A stretch of DNA of 64,000 nucleotides from Pseudarthrobacter oxydans (GTDB lineage Bacteria; Actinomycetota; Actinomycetes; Actinomycetales; Micrococcaceae), in contig NZ_JAUSSN010000012.1 of NCBI RefSeq assembly GCF_030812335.1, positions 62,001-126,000 on the forward strand. The letters run 5' to 3'. The notes below the pieces were generated by a model. It worked only from the letters and a program-made list of their open reading frames with translations, was not told where the DNA came from and made no database searches. Shown one piece after another: positions 42,056-51,540 of the stretch. The position numbers were made by a program, and so were the translations under genes. How positions within the stretch are numbered: the stretch's first letter is position 1; each line of letters opens with the position of its first letter.

Positions 42056-43298
42056 CCCCGGCGGGGCGGGTCAGGGGTTGGCCGCCGCGCAAAACCGCGG
42101 TCAGGCCGAAGTCACCATCGACCGCCACGACGTCGGCGCGCAGGCCCGGCTTCAGGCTGCCGATCCGGTCCTCGAGGCCCAGGATCCTCGCCGGAACCAG
42201 GGTCGCCGCCTTCACCGCGTCTTCGGGCGCCACCCCGGCCCCGATGGTCCTCCGGACCACCTCGAGCAAGGTGGCCGTGCCGCCGGCGAGGGCCCCGTTG
42301 CTCTTGAGGGCGGCCACGCCGCTGCGGACCACCACGGCGGAGGGGCCCAGCTCGTAGTCGCCGTCCGGCAGGCCGGTCGCCGCCATGGAATCGGTGACGA
42401 GGACGACGTTGTCGGCGCCGACCAGCTCGAACACCATCCGCACCGTCTCGGGGTCCAGATGGACGCCGTCGCCAATGAGTTCCACGGCGACGGTGCCGCT
42501 GGCCGCCAGGCGCAGGCACGCCGCCGCGGGTCCGGGACTCCGGTGGTGGAGCGGCGGCATCCCATTGAACAGGTGCGTCACCGTCGGACGCCGGCCAGCT
42601 CCGGCCCCGACGGCCCGCAGGGAATCGGCCGCGCCCGTCAGGGAGTCCGCGGCGGTGCGGGCGTCGGCGTCGGTGTGGCCCAGCGACGGCGTGACACCGT
42701 TGGCGGTGAGCGTGCTGACCAGCCGGCCGGCTCCAGGCAGCTCGGGGGCATACGTCATGGTCCTGAGCGTGCCGCCGGCCGCGCGCAGCAGCCGGTCGAG
42801 CAGCTCAAGGTCCGGGATCCGGAGCCACTCCGGATTCTGCGCCCCGCAGCGGGCCGGTGAAAGGAACGGGCCCTCGGCGTGGATGCCCGCAATGAGCCCC
42901 TCGTCCGCCAGCGGTCTCAGCACCCCGATTCCCCGGAGGAGTTCCTCCGCTGGCGCCGTCACCAGACTGGCCAGCAGCGTTGTTGTTCCGCTGCGGTGCA
43001 GGAAATCGACGGCGTCGCGGCATGCGCGGCTGCCGCCGGTGGGGAAGCTGCCGCCTGCCGCGCCGTGGCAGTGCAGGTCGATGAGGCCGGGGAGGATCGA
43101 GCTGCCCGGCGGAAGGGTGATTTCCCGTGCGCCCCGGAAGCCTGCGGCGCCGAACCCTCGCCGGGGCCCGGCATAGGCGATCCGGCCGCCGGCCACCGCG
43201 ACGACGGCATCGGCGGTGGTGTGCCCGTCCGAGATCAGTGTTCCGGCCAGGACATAGGAGGACTCCGGGGCGGCTGCGCGGAGGTCCGGGCTGGGCAT
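42045..43298 (-). CDS. nagA: N-acetylglucosamine-6-phosphate deacetylase
   Basis: Cytosolic amidohydrolase, 417 residues, that removes acetate from GlcNAc-6-phosphate in amino-sugar and peptidoglycan recycling. Metal and catalytic motifs are LIDLHCHGAAG (about 72-82), HAEGPFLS (about 140), SLGHTDA (about 207), THLFNGMPPLHHR (about 243) and VTDSMAATGLPDG (about 300). Length is slightly above the usual 380-390. ATG 43298 lies ten bases after the DUF1206 gene stop, so the two may be co-transcribed. No nagB or PTS gene is nearby. Confidence 0.92.
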   Translation of the reverse strand: MPSPDLRAAAPESSYVLAGTLISDGHTTADAVVAVAGGRIAYAGPRRGFGAAGFRGAREITLPPGSSILPGLIDLHCHGAAGGSFPTGGSRACRDAVDFLHRSGTTTLLASLVTAPAEELLRGIGVLRPLADEGLIAGIHAEGPFLSPARCGAQNPEWLRIPDLELLDRLLRAAGGTLRTMTYAPELPGAGRLVSTLTANGVTPSLGHTDADARTAADSLTGAADSLRAVGAGAGRRPTVTHLFNGMPPLHHRSPGPAAACLRLAASGTVAVELIGDGVHLDPETVRMVFELVGADNVVLVTDSMAATGLPDGDYELGPSAVVVRSGVAALKSNGALAGGTATLLEVVRRTIGAGVAPEDAVKAATLVPARILGLEDRIGSLKPGLRADVVAVDGDFGLTAVLRGGQPLTRPAGVRA

Positions 43299-43308
43299 GG
43301 CCGGGCCG

Positions 43309-44229
43309 CTACATCTTGGCGAGTTTTGCCCGCACCATCATGAAGACGCCGTAACAGATCAGGCCGATTCCCACGGCTGCCAGCATGTACATGCCGAAGG
43401 GCTGGTCGCGCAGGCCCTTCAGCCCGCCGTCGAGCCCGGTTGACTCCTCGGGGTGCACTTTCACGGTCGCGATGACGATCAGCAGGCCAGCCAGCAGCAG
43501 GGCGATGCCCTTGGCCGTGTAGCCGACGACGCCCAGGACGGTCACCGCGGTCCTGGCCTTCGGCGAGGCGGGGAGCCGGAGGTGCTTGGCGAAGGACTGC
43601 CGGAAGCCGCGGATGGCATAGACGATGCCCGCGATGGCGATCCCCGCGCCGACGGCGAGCAGGAGCAGATAGCCGCCAGGGGCTTTCATCACCGACGCGG
43701 TGAGGTCGCTGGTTGAGCTGCTGTGGTCTTTGCCGGCGCCGCTGGCAAAGGAGAACAGGGTGAGGGCGAGCCCGGCGTAGACGACAGCCTGAAGAGCGGC
43801 CTTGGCCTTCTTCGCCAGTTTCTTCTTTCCTGGGAGGTGCTCGAAATCGAAGATGGCGTCACTGGTCTGCCAGATCGCAAGGGCCACGCAGGCCGCGAAG
43901 GAACTCCACAGCAGCACCGGCCCGGCCGGCTGCGCGGCGAGCTGTTCCACCGCCCCGCTGACGTCCGCCTCGCCTTCGCCGCCCATGGAAAGCCGGATCG
44001 CGACCAATCCGATCAGCAGATGCAGCACGCCGCTGACGGCAAACCCGGCCCGCGCCGCAAACTCCAGCGTCCGGGAGTTGGTGATGTCCTCGGCCGCGCC
44101 CGCGGCGTCCTTCAGTTCTCTTTTGATGATGGATCCTTCAACTGACTCGGTGGTTCTTTCGGACCGCAGTGCCGCCCGGTTCGTGCCTCTGAGGTAATCG
44201 TGCCACGCCGAACGCGCCGGGAACAGCAC
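43309..44229 (-). CDS. DUF1206 membrane protein
   Basis: A 306-residue membrane protein with three DUF1206 repeats, each of two helices (AARAGFAVSGVLHLLIGLVAIRL is the start of repeat 1; YAGLALTLFSFA and YTAKGIALLLAGLLIVIATVKV start the others). Function is unknown. The start is uncertain: GTG 44229 gives an N-terminal extension, whereas ATC 44130 or 44127 lies just after GAAGGA and would give the family-like N-terminus. ATC initiation is rare. It sits between trmB and nagA on the same strand. Confidence 0.82.
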   Translation of the reverse strand: MLFPARSAWHDYLRGTNRAALRSERTTESVEGSIIKRELKDAAGAAEDITNSRTLEFAARAGFAVSGVLHLLIGLVAIRLSMGGEGEADVSGAVEQLAAQPAGPVLLWSSFAACVALAIWQTSDAIFDFEHLPGKKKLAKKAKAALQAVVYAGLALTLFSFASGAGKDHSSSTSDLTASVMKAPGGYLLLLAVGAGIAIAGIVYAIRGFRQSFAKHLRLPASPKARTAVTVLGVVGYTAKGIALLLAGLLIVIATVKVHPEESTGLDGGLKGLRDQPFGMYMLAAVGIGLICYGVFMMVRAKLAKM

Positions 44230-44276
44230 TGCCGCCGGTCCGGATCCTGGGACGGCGACTCACCCCAGCCGGGCGC

Positions 44277-45200
44277 TCAGCGGCGGCGGTAGCTGAGGTC
44301 GAAAATGAGCCGTCCGGCCTCGTGCGCCTTGTTCTCGAAACTCGTCAGGATCCGGCCGTCAAACCGCGGCGCCCAGCCGCCCGTCTCGTCGGTGCCCTCG
44401 TTGGGGCCGGTGTGTTCGGTGCTCACGGGTGCGCGGCCCTCCTTGACGGGGGCCCCGCCCACGAGGGACTCGACGCCGGACTCCCACACCTGGGTGAGGG
44501 GGCTCTCGGCGCCGCTGCGCTCGCCGTCGTGCAGGTTCTCGAAGTCGGCGGAGCCGGCCAGGACCTCGCGCACGTGGACCGCGTAGTTGGACCAGTCCGT
44601 CGCGATGCGCCAAAGTCCGCCGGGTTTCAGGGCCCGGGCGGCAAGGTCGGCGAAGGCAGGCTGGATGAGGCGGCGTTTGTGGTGGCGGGACTTGTGCCAC
44701 GGGTCCGGGAAGAAAACCCACAGTTCCGTGACGGAACCGGCCGGCAGCATGGTGGCGAGCACCTCGGGCGCGTTCGCCTCCACCACGCGGACGTTGTTCA
44801 GGCCGCGGCTGTTGATCTTGATCAGCGTGTTGGCCAGCCCCGGGGTATAGACCTCAATGGCGAGGAAGTCCGTGTCCGGGTTCTCCTCGGCGGCGTGGCA
44901 CACGGCGTCGCCGAGTCCGGAACCGATCTCCACGATCAGCGGGGCCTTCCGGCCGAATTCGGCCCCGGCGTCGAAGACGTAGTCCGGGTGCACGGAGGTG
45001 TTGGCGATGTGGCGGGGCACCTCGACGGCCCAACGGTCAGAGTGTTCGTCCCAGGCCACCTGCCGGCGGCCGTGCAGGCGGGTGCCGCGGCGCACAAAGC
45101 TGACCGGACGGCCTCCATAGGTGCCGAAGGAGGCCTGGGTGCCGGGGGTCACCGGGCGCGAAGGCTGCGGCGTTTCGGGGGATTCTGGGGATTCACTCAT
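44277..45200 (-). CDS. trmB: tRNA (guanosine(46)-N7)-methyltransferase
   Basis: SAM-dependent enzyme that makes m7G46 in tRNA variable loops, 307 residues. Motifs are VEIGSGLGDAVCHAA (about 92-106), AIEVYTPGLAN, and the TrmB-specific LWVFFPDPWHKSRHHKRRL (about 178-196). The C-terminal TSFENKAHEAGRLIFDLSY also fits. About 60 extra residues precede the core, and an insertion (about 240-285) is Gly/Glu-rich. ATG 45200 follows GGAAGGG. The reading frame is open far upstream to 46496, but that part is antisense to the MFS gene and not coding. Confidence 0.93.
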   Translation of the reverse strand: MSESPESPETPQPSRPVTPGTQASFGTYGGRPVSFVRRGTRLHGRRQVAWDEHSDRWAVEVPRHIANTSVHPDYVFDAGAEFGRKAPLIVEIGSGLGDAVCHAAEENPDTDFLAIEVYTPGLANTLIKINSRGLNNVRVVEANAPEVLATMLPAGSVTELWVFFPDPWHKSRHHKRRLIQPAFADLAARALKPGGLWRIATDWSNYAVHVREVLAGSADFENLHDGERSGAESPLTQVWESGVESLVGGAPVKEGRAPVSTEHTGPNEGTDETGGWAPRFDGRILTSFENKAHEAGRLIFDLSYRRR

Positions 45201-45305
45201 CCCTTCCAGAATAGTGGAGTCCCGGCGTCCGCCCGGGCGGGCAGCAGTGACCGTCCCGGCGCTGGTGGCACCGCCGCCTGCACGGGGCCTGCCAGAATGG
45301 GGTCC

Positions 45306-46604
45306 GTGACCACACCGAAAAGCTCCCCGGACTCCACCGCCAGCGGCACCGAGGTCGTGGACCGCCTGGGCCTGCTGGTGGACGCCGAAATCGACGACGT
45401 CCCCGCGGCTGAGCCCACCCGGGTCGGCAGCCGCCGCGCCCTGGCCTACCTGGGCGTGTGCCTGATCCTGATCGGGCTGAACCTCCGCACCGTCTTCTCC
45501 AGCTTCTCCGCGGTCCTCCCCGAGGTGACGGCCGACGCCGGGCTGCCGGGCTGGGCGGTCGTCGTCCTCACCACGGTCCCGGTGACCCTGCTCGGGGTGT
45601 TCGCCCCGCTCGCTCCCGTCCTGGCCCGCCGCTTCGGGGCCGAGCGCGTCCTGCTGGGCGCGATGGCGGTGCTCACGGCCGGACTGCTGCTGCGGCCGCT
45701 CGACGCCGGGGACGCCGGGCACCTGCCCGCCCTGCTGGCCGGGACGGCTGCCTGCGGTGCCGCGATCTCGCTCTGCAACGTGCTGCTGCCCGGACTGGTG
45801 AAGCGTGACTTCCCCCACCGGCTCGGCCTGATGGGCGGGCTCTACACCACCGCGATCTGCGCCTCCGCAGCCCTCGGCGCCGGGTTCACCTACCCGGTCT
45901 TCAGCGCGACGGGGGACTGGACCGCGGCGCTGCGGTTCTGGGCGCTGCCCGCCGGCGTCGTGCTTCTGCTCTTCCTGCCGCTGGCCATCCGGCAGCGCCA
46001 CGGCCGGCACCAGGCCGCGCACGGCGGAGTGAACGTGTGGCGCTCGGCGGTCGCCTGGCAGGTGACGATGTTTATGGTGCTGCAGGCGATGATGTCCTTC
46101 AGCGTGTTCGCCTGGCTGGCACCGATCCTGCGCGAACGCGGGGTGGACGGCGGCACCGCCGGGGTGATCGTCTCCGTCTCGATCCTGCTGCAGATGCTGG
46201 GGTCCCTGTTCGCCCCCGCGCTCGCCACCAGGTTCCGGGATCAGCGCGCGATCAACACCGTGGTGGCGCTCATGACCGGCGGCGGCTTCGCGCTGAGTAT
46301 CTTCGGCCCGCTGGAGCTGATCTGGGTGTGGACCGGGCTGCTGGGTTTGGGCCAGGGCAGCCTGACCGCCGTCGCGCTGACCATGATCATGGTCCGCACC
46401 CGCGACGGCCACACCGCCGCGCACCTGTCCGGGATGATGCAGGGCGTCGGCTACGGCGTGGGTTCCACCGGCACCCTGATGGTCGGCCAGCTGCACCAGG
46501 CCACCGGCTCCTTCGCAGCAGCGGGGGTCCTGTTCCTGGTGGTCGGCTCGCTGGCCGCGGTGTTCGGCTACCGCGCGGGGCGGAACCGCTTCATCGGCGG
46601 CTGA
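45306..46604 (+). CDS. MFS transporter, CynX/NimT family
   Basis: Twelve-helix major facilitator protein, 432 residues, of the cyanate permease CynX/NimT group. RRALAYLGVCLILIGLNLRTVFSSFSAVLPEV starts helix 1 (about 40-70), and GLYTTAICASAALGAGFTYPVF is the helix 5 region. Members of this group export or import small anions or nitroimidazoles; substrate is unknown. GTG 45306 is preceded by GGGG and ATG 45297 is also in frame. The gene is divergent from trmB, with 105 bases between the starts. Confidence 0.87.
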   Translation: MTTPKSSPDSTASGTEVVDRLGLLVDAEIDDVPAAEPTRVGSRRALAYLGVCLILIGLNLRTVFSSFSAVLPEVTADAGLPGWAVVVLTTVPVTLLGVFAPLAPVLARRFGAERVLLGAMAVLTAGLLLRPLDAGDAGHLPALLAGTAACGAAISLCNVLLPGLVKRDFPHRLGLMGGLYTTAICASAALGAGFTYPVFSATGDWTAALRFWALPAGVVLLLFLPLAIRQRHGRHQAAHGGVNVWRSAVAWQVTMFMVLQAMMSFSVFAWLAPILRERGVDGGTAGVIVSVSILLQMLGSLFAPALATRFRDQRAINTVVALMTGGGFALSIFGPLELIWVWTGLLGLGQGSLTAVALTMIMVRTRDGHTAAHLSGMMQGVGYGVGSTGTLMVGQLHQATGSFAAAGVLFLVVGSLAAVFGYRAGRNRFIGG

Positions 46605-46631
46605 CCACCAGCCGCGACTGACCGCGGAGCC

Positions 46632-47837
46632 CTACGGGCGCCGGACCAGCAGATACTTGTCGGTGAGGTAGTCGGCAATGGCCAGGCACGACGTGGCGGC
46701 CGGCGACGGCGCGTTCCTCAGCAGCGTCACCGGGCCGACCTGGTCCACCGCGAAGTCGTCCAGCAGCGCACCGTCGCGGCCCCAGGCCTGGGCCCGGACA
46801 CCCGCGGCGGTCTTCGCCGTGAGGTCCGACATCCTCAGTTCGGGGATGAAGCGCCGGGCCTTGCGATAGTAGAGCGCCTTGACGAGCGAGGCGCTGATCT
46901 CGTCCACGCCCATCCGCCAGTGCTTCTTCGCCAGCGGGCCCGCCCCCGGCCACCGCAGCGATTCCCAGGTGTCCTTCGCCGAGACCGCGAGCCACCCGTA
47001 GCCCTCCCGGGCGAGGGCCGGCACAGCGTTGGGACCCACGTGCACGTCGTCGTACACACCGCGGGTGAAGTGCACGCCCAGGAAGGGGAACCGCGGGTCC
47101 GGCACCGGGTAGATCATCCCCCGCACCAGGTCGCTCCGCTCAGGGTTCAGCGACCAGTATTCGCCCCGGAACGGGAGGATTTTCGGCGAGGGGTCCGCCC
47201 CCACCAGACGGGCCACGACGTCGGACTGCAGGCCGGCGCAGGCGATCACGCGGTCGAAGACGTGCTCCGACCCGGCCGTGCCGACGCGCACGGTGGCGCC
47301 CTCGACGGCCATCGACACCACTTCCTGTCCGAGCAGGACCGTGCCGCCGGCCGCCCGGACGTCCTGCGCCATCGCCTCGGTGATCGCCGCGAAGTCGACG
47401 ACGGCGGTGTGCGGGGAGTGGACCGCTGCCACGCCTGCGACGTGCGGTTCGATGTCGTGCAGCCGGGCGGCGCCGTCGATCCGGGCAAGGCCGGGCACAC
47501 CGTTCGCCCGTGAGCGCTTCTCGATTTCCGCCAGGGCAGGCAACTCGGACTCGTCGACGGCGACCACCAGTTTGCCGGCTTCCCGGTACGGGAGGCTCTT
47601 CTGCCGGCAGTAGTCCCGGAGGGCCTCCCGGCCCGCCACGCACAACTGCGCTTTCAGCGATCCCGCCGCGTAGTAGAGACCGGCATGCACCACGCCCGAG
47701 TTGTGGCCGGTCTGGTGGCTGGCCAGCCGGTTCTCCTTCTCGAAGACGGTGACCTCGCCGATCCCACGCTGAGCGAGGGAGCGTGCCAGCGCGATGCCAA
47801 CGATCCCTCCACCGATGATTCCGATTCGTTCGTTCAC
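46632..47837 (-). CDS. lhgO: L-2-hydroxyglutarate oxidase
   Basis: FAD-dependent oxidase/dehydrogenase of the DAO family, 401 residues, that oxidises L-2-hydroxyglutarate to 2-oxoglutarate. The Rossmann GIIGGGIVGIALARSLAQRG (about 6-25) binds FAD. SHQTGHNSGVVHAGLYYAAGSLKAQLC (about 44-70) is the LhgO signature, and GEYWSL and PFLGVHFTRG follow. The start is GTG 47837 with AAAGGA ten bases upstream. It converges with the CynX-like MFS gene, and is divergent from a second MFS gene. Confidence 0.93.
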   Translation of the reverse strand: MNERIGIIGGGIVGIALARSLAQRGIGEVTVFEKENRLASHQTGHNSGVVHAGLYYAAGSLKAQLCVAGREALRDYCRQKSLPYREAGKLVVAVDESELPALAEIEKRSRANGVPGLARIDGAARLHDIEPHVAGVAAVHSPHTAVVDFAAITEAMAQDVRAAGGTVLLGQEVVSMAVEGATVRVGTAGSEHVFDRVIACAGLQSDVVARLVGADPSPKILPFRGEYWSLNPERSDLVRGMIYPVPDPRFPFLGVHFTRGVYDDVHVGPNAVPALAREGYGWLAVSAKDTWESLRWPGAGPLAKKHWRMGVDEISASLVKALYYRKARRFIPELRMSDLTAKTAAGVRAQAWGRDGALLDDFAVDQVGPVTLLRNAPSPAATSCLAIADYLTDKYLLVRRP

Positions 47838-48038
47838 GTCGTTGTGTCCTTTCCGCCGCTGTCTTCCCGCGAGTATAGAACTGCAGGGCATGGTGCGCCC
47901 CGCCCGCCGGCTGTGGCATGCTTCCCCTTGAGCCAACTTCCCCGTCCCGCCAGGAACTGTAGACCGGCCAGAGGCCCGGGCCTCACCGCCGGCTGAGGTT
48001 CCACGGTTCCGTCCACAACTATCGATCAGGCCGCCATC

Positions 48039-49445
48039 TTGCCCCGTACCGCCCCCGCTCCGAGCCTGGATTCAGCCGGCATCTTCCACCGCGACTACTT
48101 GCTGGTGACGCTGGGCGCCTGTGCCCTCGTGTTCCTGGTCGCGTTCGAATCGCTGGCCGTGACCACGATCATGCCGCTGGTCAGCCGGGAGCTGGACGGG
48201 GCTGCCCTTTACGCCCTGGCGTTCGCCGGTCCGCTTGCCACCGGCGTCATCGGTATGGTGGCCGCCGGCAACTGGTCCGACCGGCGCGGCCCGGTGGGGC
48301 CGCTGTACGCCTCCGTGGCCCTGTTTGTGCTGGGCCTGCTGATCGCCGGAACAGCGGCGACCATGCCTGCGCTGGTGGCCGGCCGGCTGGTCCAGGGCCT
48401 GGGCGGCGGCGCGATGACGGTGGCGCTGTATGTGGTGATCGCCCGGGTCTATCCGCCCGTGCTGCACCCGAAGATCTTCGCCGCTTTTTCCGCCGCCTGG
48501 GTGATTCCCTCGCTGGTCGGTCCCTTCGCCGCCGGCCTCGTGGCGCAGCTGGTCAGTTGGCACTGGGTGTTCCTCGGCGTGGTGGGGCTCGTGGTGCCGG
48601 CCCTGCTGATGGTGGTGCCGGCCCTGCGCGGGCTGCACGGCACGCCCGACACCGGAACCCCGAAGCCTGCCGCGCCGGGGGACATGTCCACTGAGGCCCC
48701 GCGGAAGTCCTCGGGCTCCGGCCGGCTGGCCTGGGCCGCGCTCGCGGCCCTCGCCGTGCTCGGCCTGAACCTCTCCGTCCGCCTGCCGGTGGCCGGCGGG
48801 ATCGCGGCGGTGGCGGCCGTCGCCGTGGCCCTCATCGCCGTCCGCCCGCTGGTGCCGCGGGGAACCCTGACGGCCCGCCGCGGCCTGCCCAGCGTCATCC
48901 TCACCCGCGGGCTGGCCTCTGCCGCGTTCTTCGGCGCCGAGGTGTACCTGCCGTACCTGCTGGTGGAACGCTACGATTTCTCGCCCACCTTCGCCGGGCT
49001 GGCGCTCACCGGCGGGGCCGTCTCCTGGGCCGCTGGCTCCGCGGTCCAGGGCCGGCTGGGGTCGCGCCTGGACCACCGCCGCGCGGTCCGGATCGGCGCG
49101 GCCCTCGTTCTCGGCGCCGTTGTCCTGGTGCTGGTGACCACGGTCCTGAACTGGCCGGCCGCCGTCGCGATCGCCGCCTGGGTGTTCGCCGGAGCCGGCA
49201 TGGGGCTGATGTATGCGCGCCTGAGCGTGATGACCCTGGCCCTGTCCAGCAAGCAAAACGAGGGCTTCAACAGTTCGGCGATGTCCATCTCCGACTCGCT
49301 GGGCGGGGCGCTGTCCCTCGCCACCACGGGCATCATCTTTGCCGCGTTCCCGACGGCGGCGGCGTCCTTCGGCGGCGTCTTCGCCCTGACGGCGGTGATC
49401 GGCGTCGCCGCGGTCGTCGTCGCCGCGCGCGTTGCCGGGCGCTGA
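48039..49445 (+). CDS. MFS drug exporter-like transporter
   Basis: Major facilitator protein, 468 residues, with about 13-14 hydrophobic segments, DHA2-like. NWSDRRGPVGPLYASVALFVLG has the A-like motif (about 73-95), GRLVQGLGGGAMTVALYVVIARVYPP (about 110-135) has the C-like motif, and SWAAGSAVQGRLGSRLDHRRAV is the second half. An inter-domain loop (about 205-235) is Pro/Ser-rich. The start is TTG 48039 with only a CAGG ribosome site. The substrate is unknown; multidrug export is inferred from the family. Confidence 0.85.
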   Translation: MPRTAPAPSLDSAGIFHRDYLLVTLGACALVFLVAFESLAVTTIMPLVSRELDGAALYALAFAGPLATGVIGMVAAGNWSDRRGPVGPLYASVALFVLGLLIAGTAATMPALVAGRLVQGLGGGAMTVALYVVIARVYPPVLHPKIFAAFSAAWVIPSLVGPFAAGLVAQLVSWHWVFLGVVGLVVPALLMVVPALRGLHGTPDTGTPKPAAPGDMSTEAPRKSSGSGRLAWAALAALAVLGLNLSVRLPVAGGIAAVAAVAVALIAVRPLVPRGTLTARRGLPSVILTRGLASAAFFGAEVYLPYLLVERYDFSPTFAGLALTGGAVSWAAGSAVQGRLGSRLDHRRAVRIGAALVLGAVVLVLVTTVLNWPAAVAIAAWVFAGAGMGLMYARLSVMTLALSSKQNEGFNSSAMSISDSLGGALSLATTGIIFAAFPTAAASFGGVFALTAVIGVAAVVVAARVAGR

Positions 49446-49505
49446 GGCGTGCCATGACGCGGGTAGCGGCCAAGGACCGTTGGCACGGGGAGCGCTGTTA
49501 ACACA

Positions 49506-49540
49506 GGAAGCTCCGGCCGGTGGATCCGGCCGGAGCTTCC
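49506..49540. terminator. Bidirectional hairpin terminator
   Basis: GGAAGCTCCGGCCGG (49506-49520) and its inverted copy (49526-49540) form a perfect 15-bp stem with loop TGGAT, between the convergent MFS gene (stop 49445) and the permease gene (stop 49594). The position fits a shared terminator, although no strong T-run flanks it. Confidence 0.8.
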
Positions 49541-49593
49541 CCTGAGGGCTTCCCGGTGGGGGCCTGGCTGCCGGTTTCCCGGGCAGGGCAGGC

Positions 49594-51075
49594 CTAAACG
49601 CCTGCGGTCACCGTCTCGGCCTCGCGGACAGCTTTCCACTCGGCGATCCGAGCCTGCTGCAGCGGCGTCTGGCGGTTGAGGTACCAGGCCGCGCCGAGGA
49701 GCAGGAACCAAACCGGGGTAACGAAGAGGGCGAGCCGGGTATCGTCAGCCTGGCCCAGTGCCACCAGCATGAACCCGAAGAACGCGAGCACGACGTACGG
49801 CATGAAGCCCGAGCCCGGCATCTTGAATGTGGAAGCGGCGTGCAGGGCGGGCCTGCGGCGGCGGAACACAATGTAACTGATGAGGATCATTGACCAGACG
49901 AACATGGTCAGCACGGACGCCACCGAAGTGACGATGGTGAAGGCGCCGATGACGGAGTCGCCGGAGTACAGCAGGATCAGCCCGGCCAGCAGGAAGATGC
50001 AGGAGAACAGCAGGGCGTTCTGCGGAACCTTGCGCGGGCTGAGCTTTCCGAACGCTTTGGGGGCGTTGCCGTCCTGAGCGAGGCCGTAAACCATGCGGGA
50101 GGTGGAGTAGATCCCGGAGTTGGCACTGGACGCAGCTGACGTGAGGACCACCAGGTTGATGACCACCGCGGCGATGCCCAAGCCGGCCAGCGTGAACATC
50201 CCAATGAAGGGGCTGCTCGCAGCGTCGATGTTCCGCCACGGGTTGACGGCCATGATGACGACAAGGGCGCCCACGTAGAAGAGCAGGACCCGGATGGGGA
50301 TGGAGTTGATGGCGCGCGGCAGGTTCTTTTCGGGGTCCTTCGTTTCGGCGGCCGCCGTGCCCACAAGTTCGATGCCGGCGAACGCGAAGATCGCGATCTG
50401 GAACCCCAGGACAAAGCCGAACATGCCGTGCGGGAACATGCCGCCGTCATTCCAGAGGTTGGACAGGCTCGCCACAGCCCCGTCGGGGGAGGTGAAGTGG
50501 GTGGCGATCATGACGATGCCCGTGCCAATGAGGGCAAGGATTGCCACCACCTTGATGATGGCGAACCAGAATTCCGCCTCACCAAAAGCCTTGACGCTGG
50601 GGAGGTTCAGCACGATTAGCACCACCGGGGTGATCAGAGCCGGGATCCAAAGCGGGGTGCCCGGGGCGAGCTTGTCCACGTACCCCGCGATCGCGACGAT
50701 GTCGGCCACGCCGGTCACCACCCAGAAGAACCAGTAGGACCAGCCAGTGAAGAAGCCGGCCCAGGGTCCCAGAAGGTCGCCGGCGAAGTCGCTGAAGGAC
50801 TTGTAGTTCAGGTTTGAGAGCAGGATCTCGCCCATGGCACGCATGACGAAGAACAGCATGAAGCCGATGATCATGTAGACGAAGATGACCGACGGGCCGG
50901 CCAGCGAAATGGTCTTCCCGGAACCCATAAACAGCCCGGTGCCGATAGCGCCGCCGATGGCCAGCAGCTGGATGTGGCGGTTGCCCAGGGCGCGGGCGAG
51001 GTGCGGTTCCTGCCCGTCGCTGCTGGAGGAATTGAGGGCGGGCTTCGGACCGGCCGTTGTGGTGCGTTCAGACAT
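49594..51075 (-). CDS. cycA: D-serine/D-alanine/glycine-type amino acid permease
   Basis: APC-superfamily (AAT) permease, 493 residues, 12 helices. It is strikingly like E. coli CycA: NRHIQLLAIGGAIGTGLFMG, SGKTISLAGPSVIFVYMIIG, FMLFFVMRAMGEILLSNL, SFSDFAGDLLGPWAGFFTGW and FAGIELVGTAAAETKDPEKN are nearly the same. It likely imports D-alanine, D-serine and glycine with protons. ATG 51075 follows AGGAAG. The gene is preceded by a 465-base non-coding gap; a glycine riboswitch was looked for there and not found. Confidence 0.92.
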   Translation of the reverse strand: MSERTTTAGPKPALNSSSSDGQEPHLARALGNRHIQLLAIGGAIGTGLFMGSGKTISLAGPSVIFVYMIIGFMLFFVMRAMGEILLSNLNYKSFSDFAGDLLGPWAGFFTGWSYWFFWVVTGVADIVAIAGYVDKLAPGTPLWIPALITPVVLIVLNLPSVKAFGEAEFWFAIIKVVAILALIGTGIVMIATHFTSPDGAVASLSNLWNDGGMFPHGMFGFVLGFQIAIFAFAGIELVGTAAAETKDPEKNLPRAINSIPIRVLLFYVGALVVIMAVNPWRNIDAASSPFIGMFTLAGLGIAAVVINLVVLTSAASSANSGIYSTSRMVYGLAQDGNAPKAFGKLSPRKVPQNALLFSCIFLLAGLILLYSGDSVIGAFTIVTSVASVLTMFVWSMILISYIVFRRRRPALHAASTFKMPGSGFMPYVVLAFFGFMLVALGQADDTRLALFVTPVWFLLLGAAWYLNRQTPLQQARIAEWKAVREAETVTAGV

Positions 51076-51540
51076 TGGGCTTCTTCCTAGTACGGGCGCG
51101 CCGGGGCGGAGGACCTTCCGCAGGCGGCGCGCACGGATCCATCTGATGTGTGATGGAGGTAACACTTTGTCGTGTGGATTAAGCGTAGGCGCCGCGCGGG
51201 GCCGGTTCGCGGCGGCCCAGTGGCCCGGACGACGGCGCTGCCCGGCAGACGCCCGCGAACTGTCCTGGGCACCCGAACGGTTTCCACCCGACCGCGCAAG
51301 GTCCCCGCGACGCGGCTTTCCCCCCGGCCCTTCCTGCGGGAACGGCAATTTTTCGGCAACCGCCGGACGCCACCCCGGCCGCCTCGGGCGGGGGGTGCGA
51401 CGCGCCTCCTCCAGCTTTTCCCGGGTCGACGTATGTCGAGAAAGCTCGCCTCGGTTGTCGCCTCGTGTTCTGGGTCACAACCCCGGCAGTAGCCCCGATC
51501 CAAGGCGCCGGGGCTGCCGCGGGGCGGAGCCGGCGTCGGG
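51076..51540. other. 465-base intergenic gap with no supported gene
   Basis: Between cycA (start 51075) and the methyltransferase (stop 51541), both on the minus strand, only Arg/Pro/Gly-rich shadow frames exist. The part next to cycA (51155-51185) is AT-richer and contains ACACTTTGTCGTGT, a weak inverted repeat that could belong to the cycA promoter. The rest is very GC-rich and I see no recognisable RNA element. Confidence 0.6.

Noticed and set aside
45201..46496. Upstream extension of the trmB frame to 739 codons
   Set aside because: The extension is His/Gln/Gly-rich and lies antisense to the MFS gene; trmB has a good ribosome site before ATG 45200.
51076..51200. Possible glycine riboswitch before cycA
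   Set aside because: The conserved glycine aptamer blocks are absent; only a weak inverted repeat is present.
51087..51503. Minus- and plus-strand frames in the cycA upstream gap
   Set aside because: Arg/Pro/Gly-rich translations, overlapping in several frames, no ribosome site and no codon-position bias that favours one frame.
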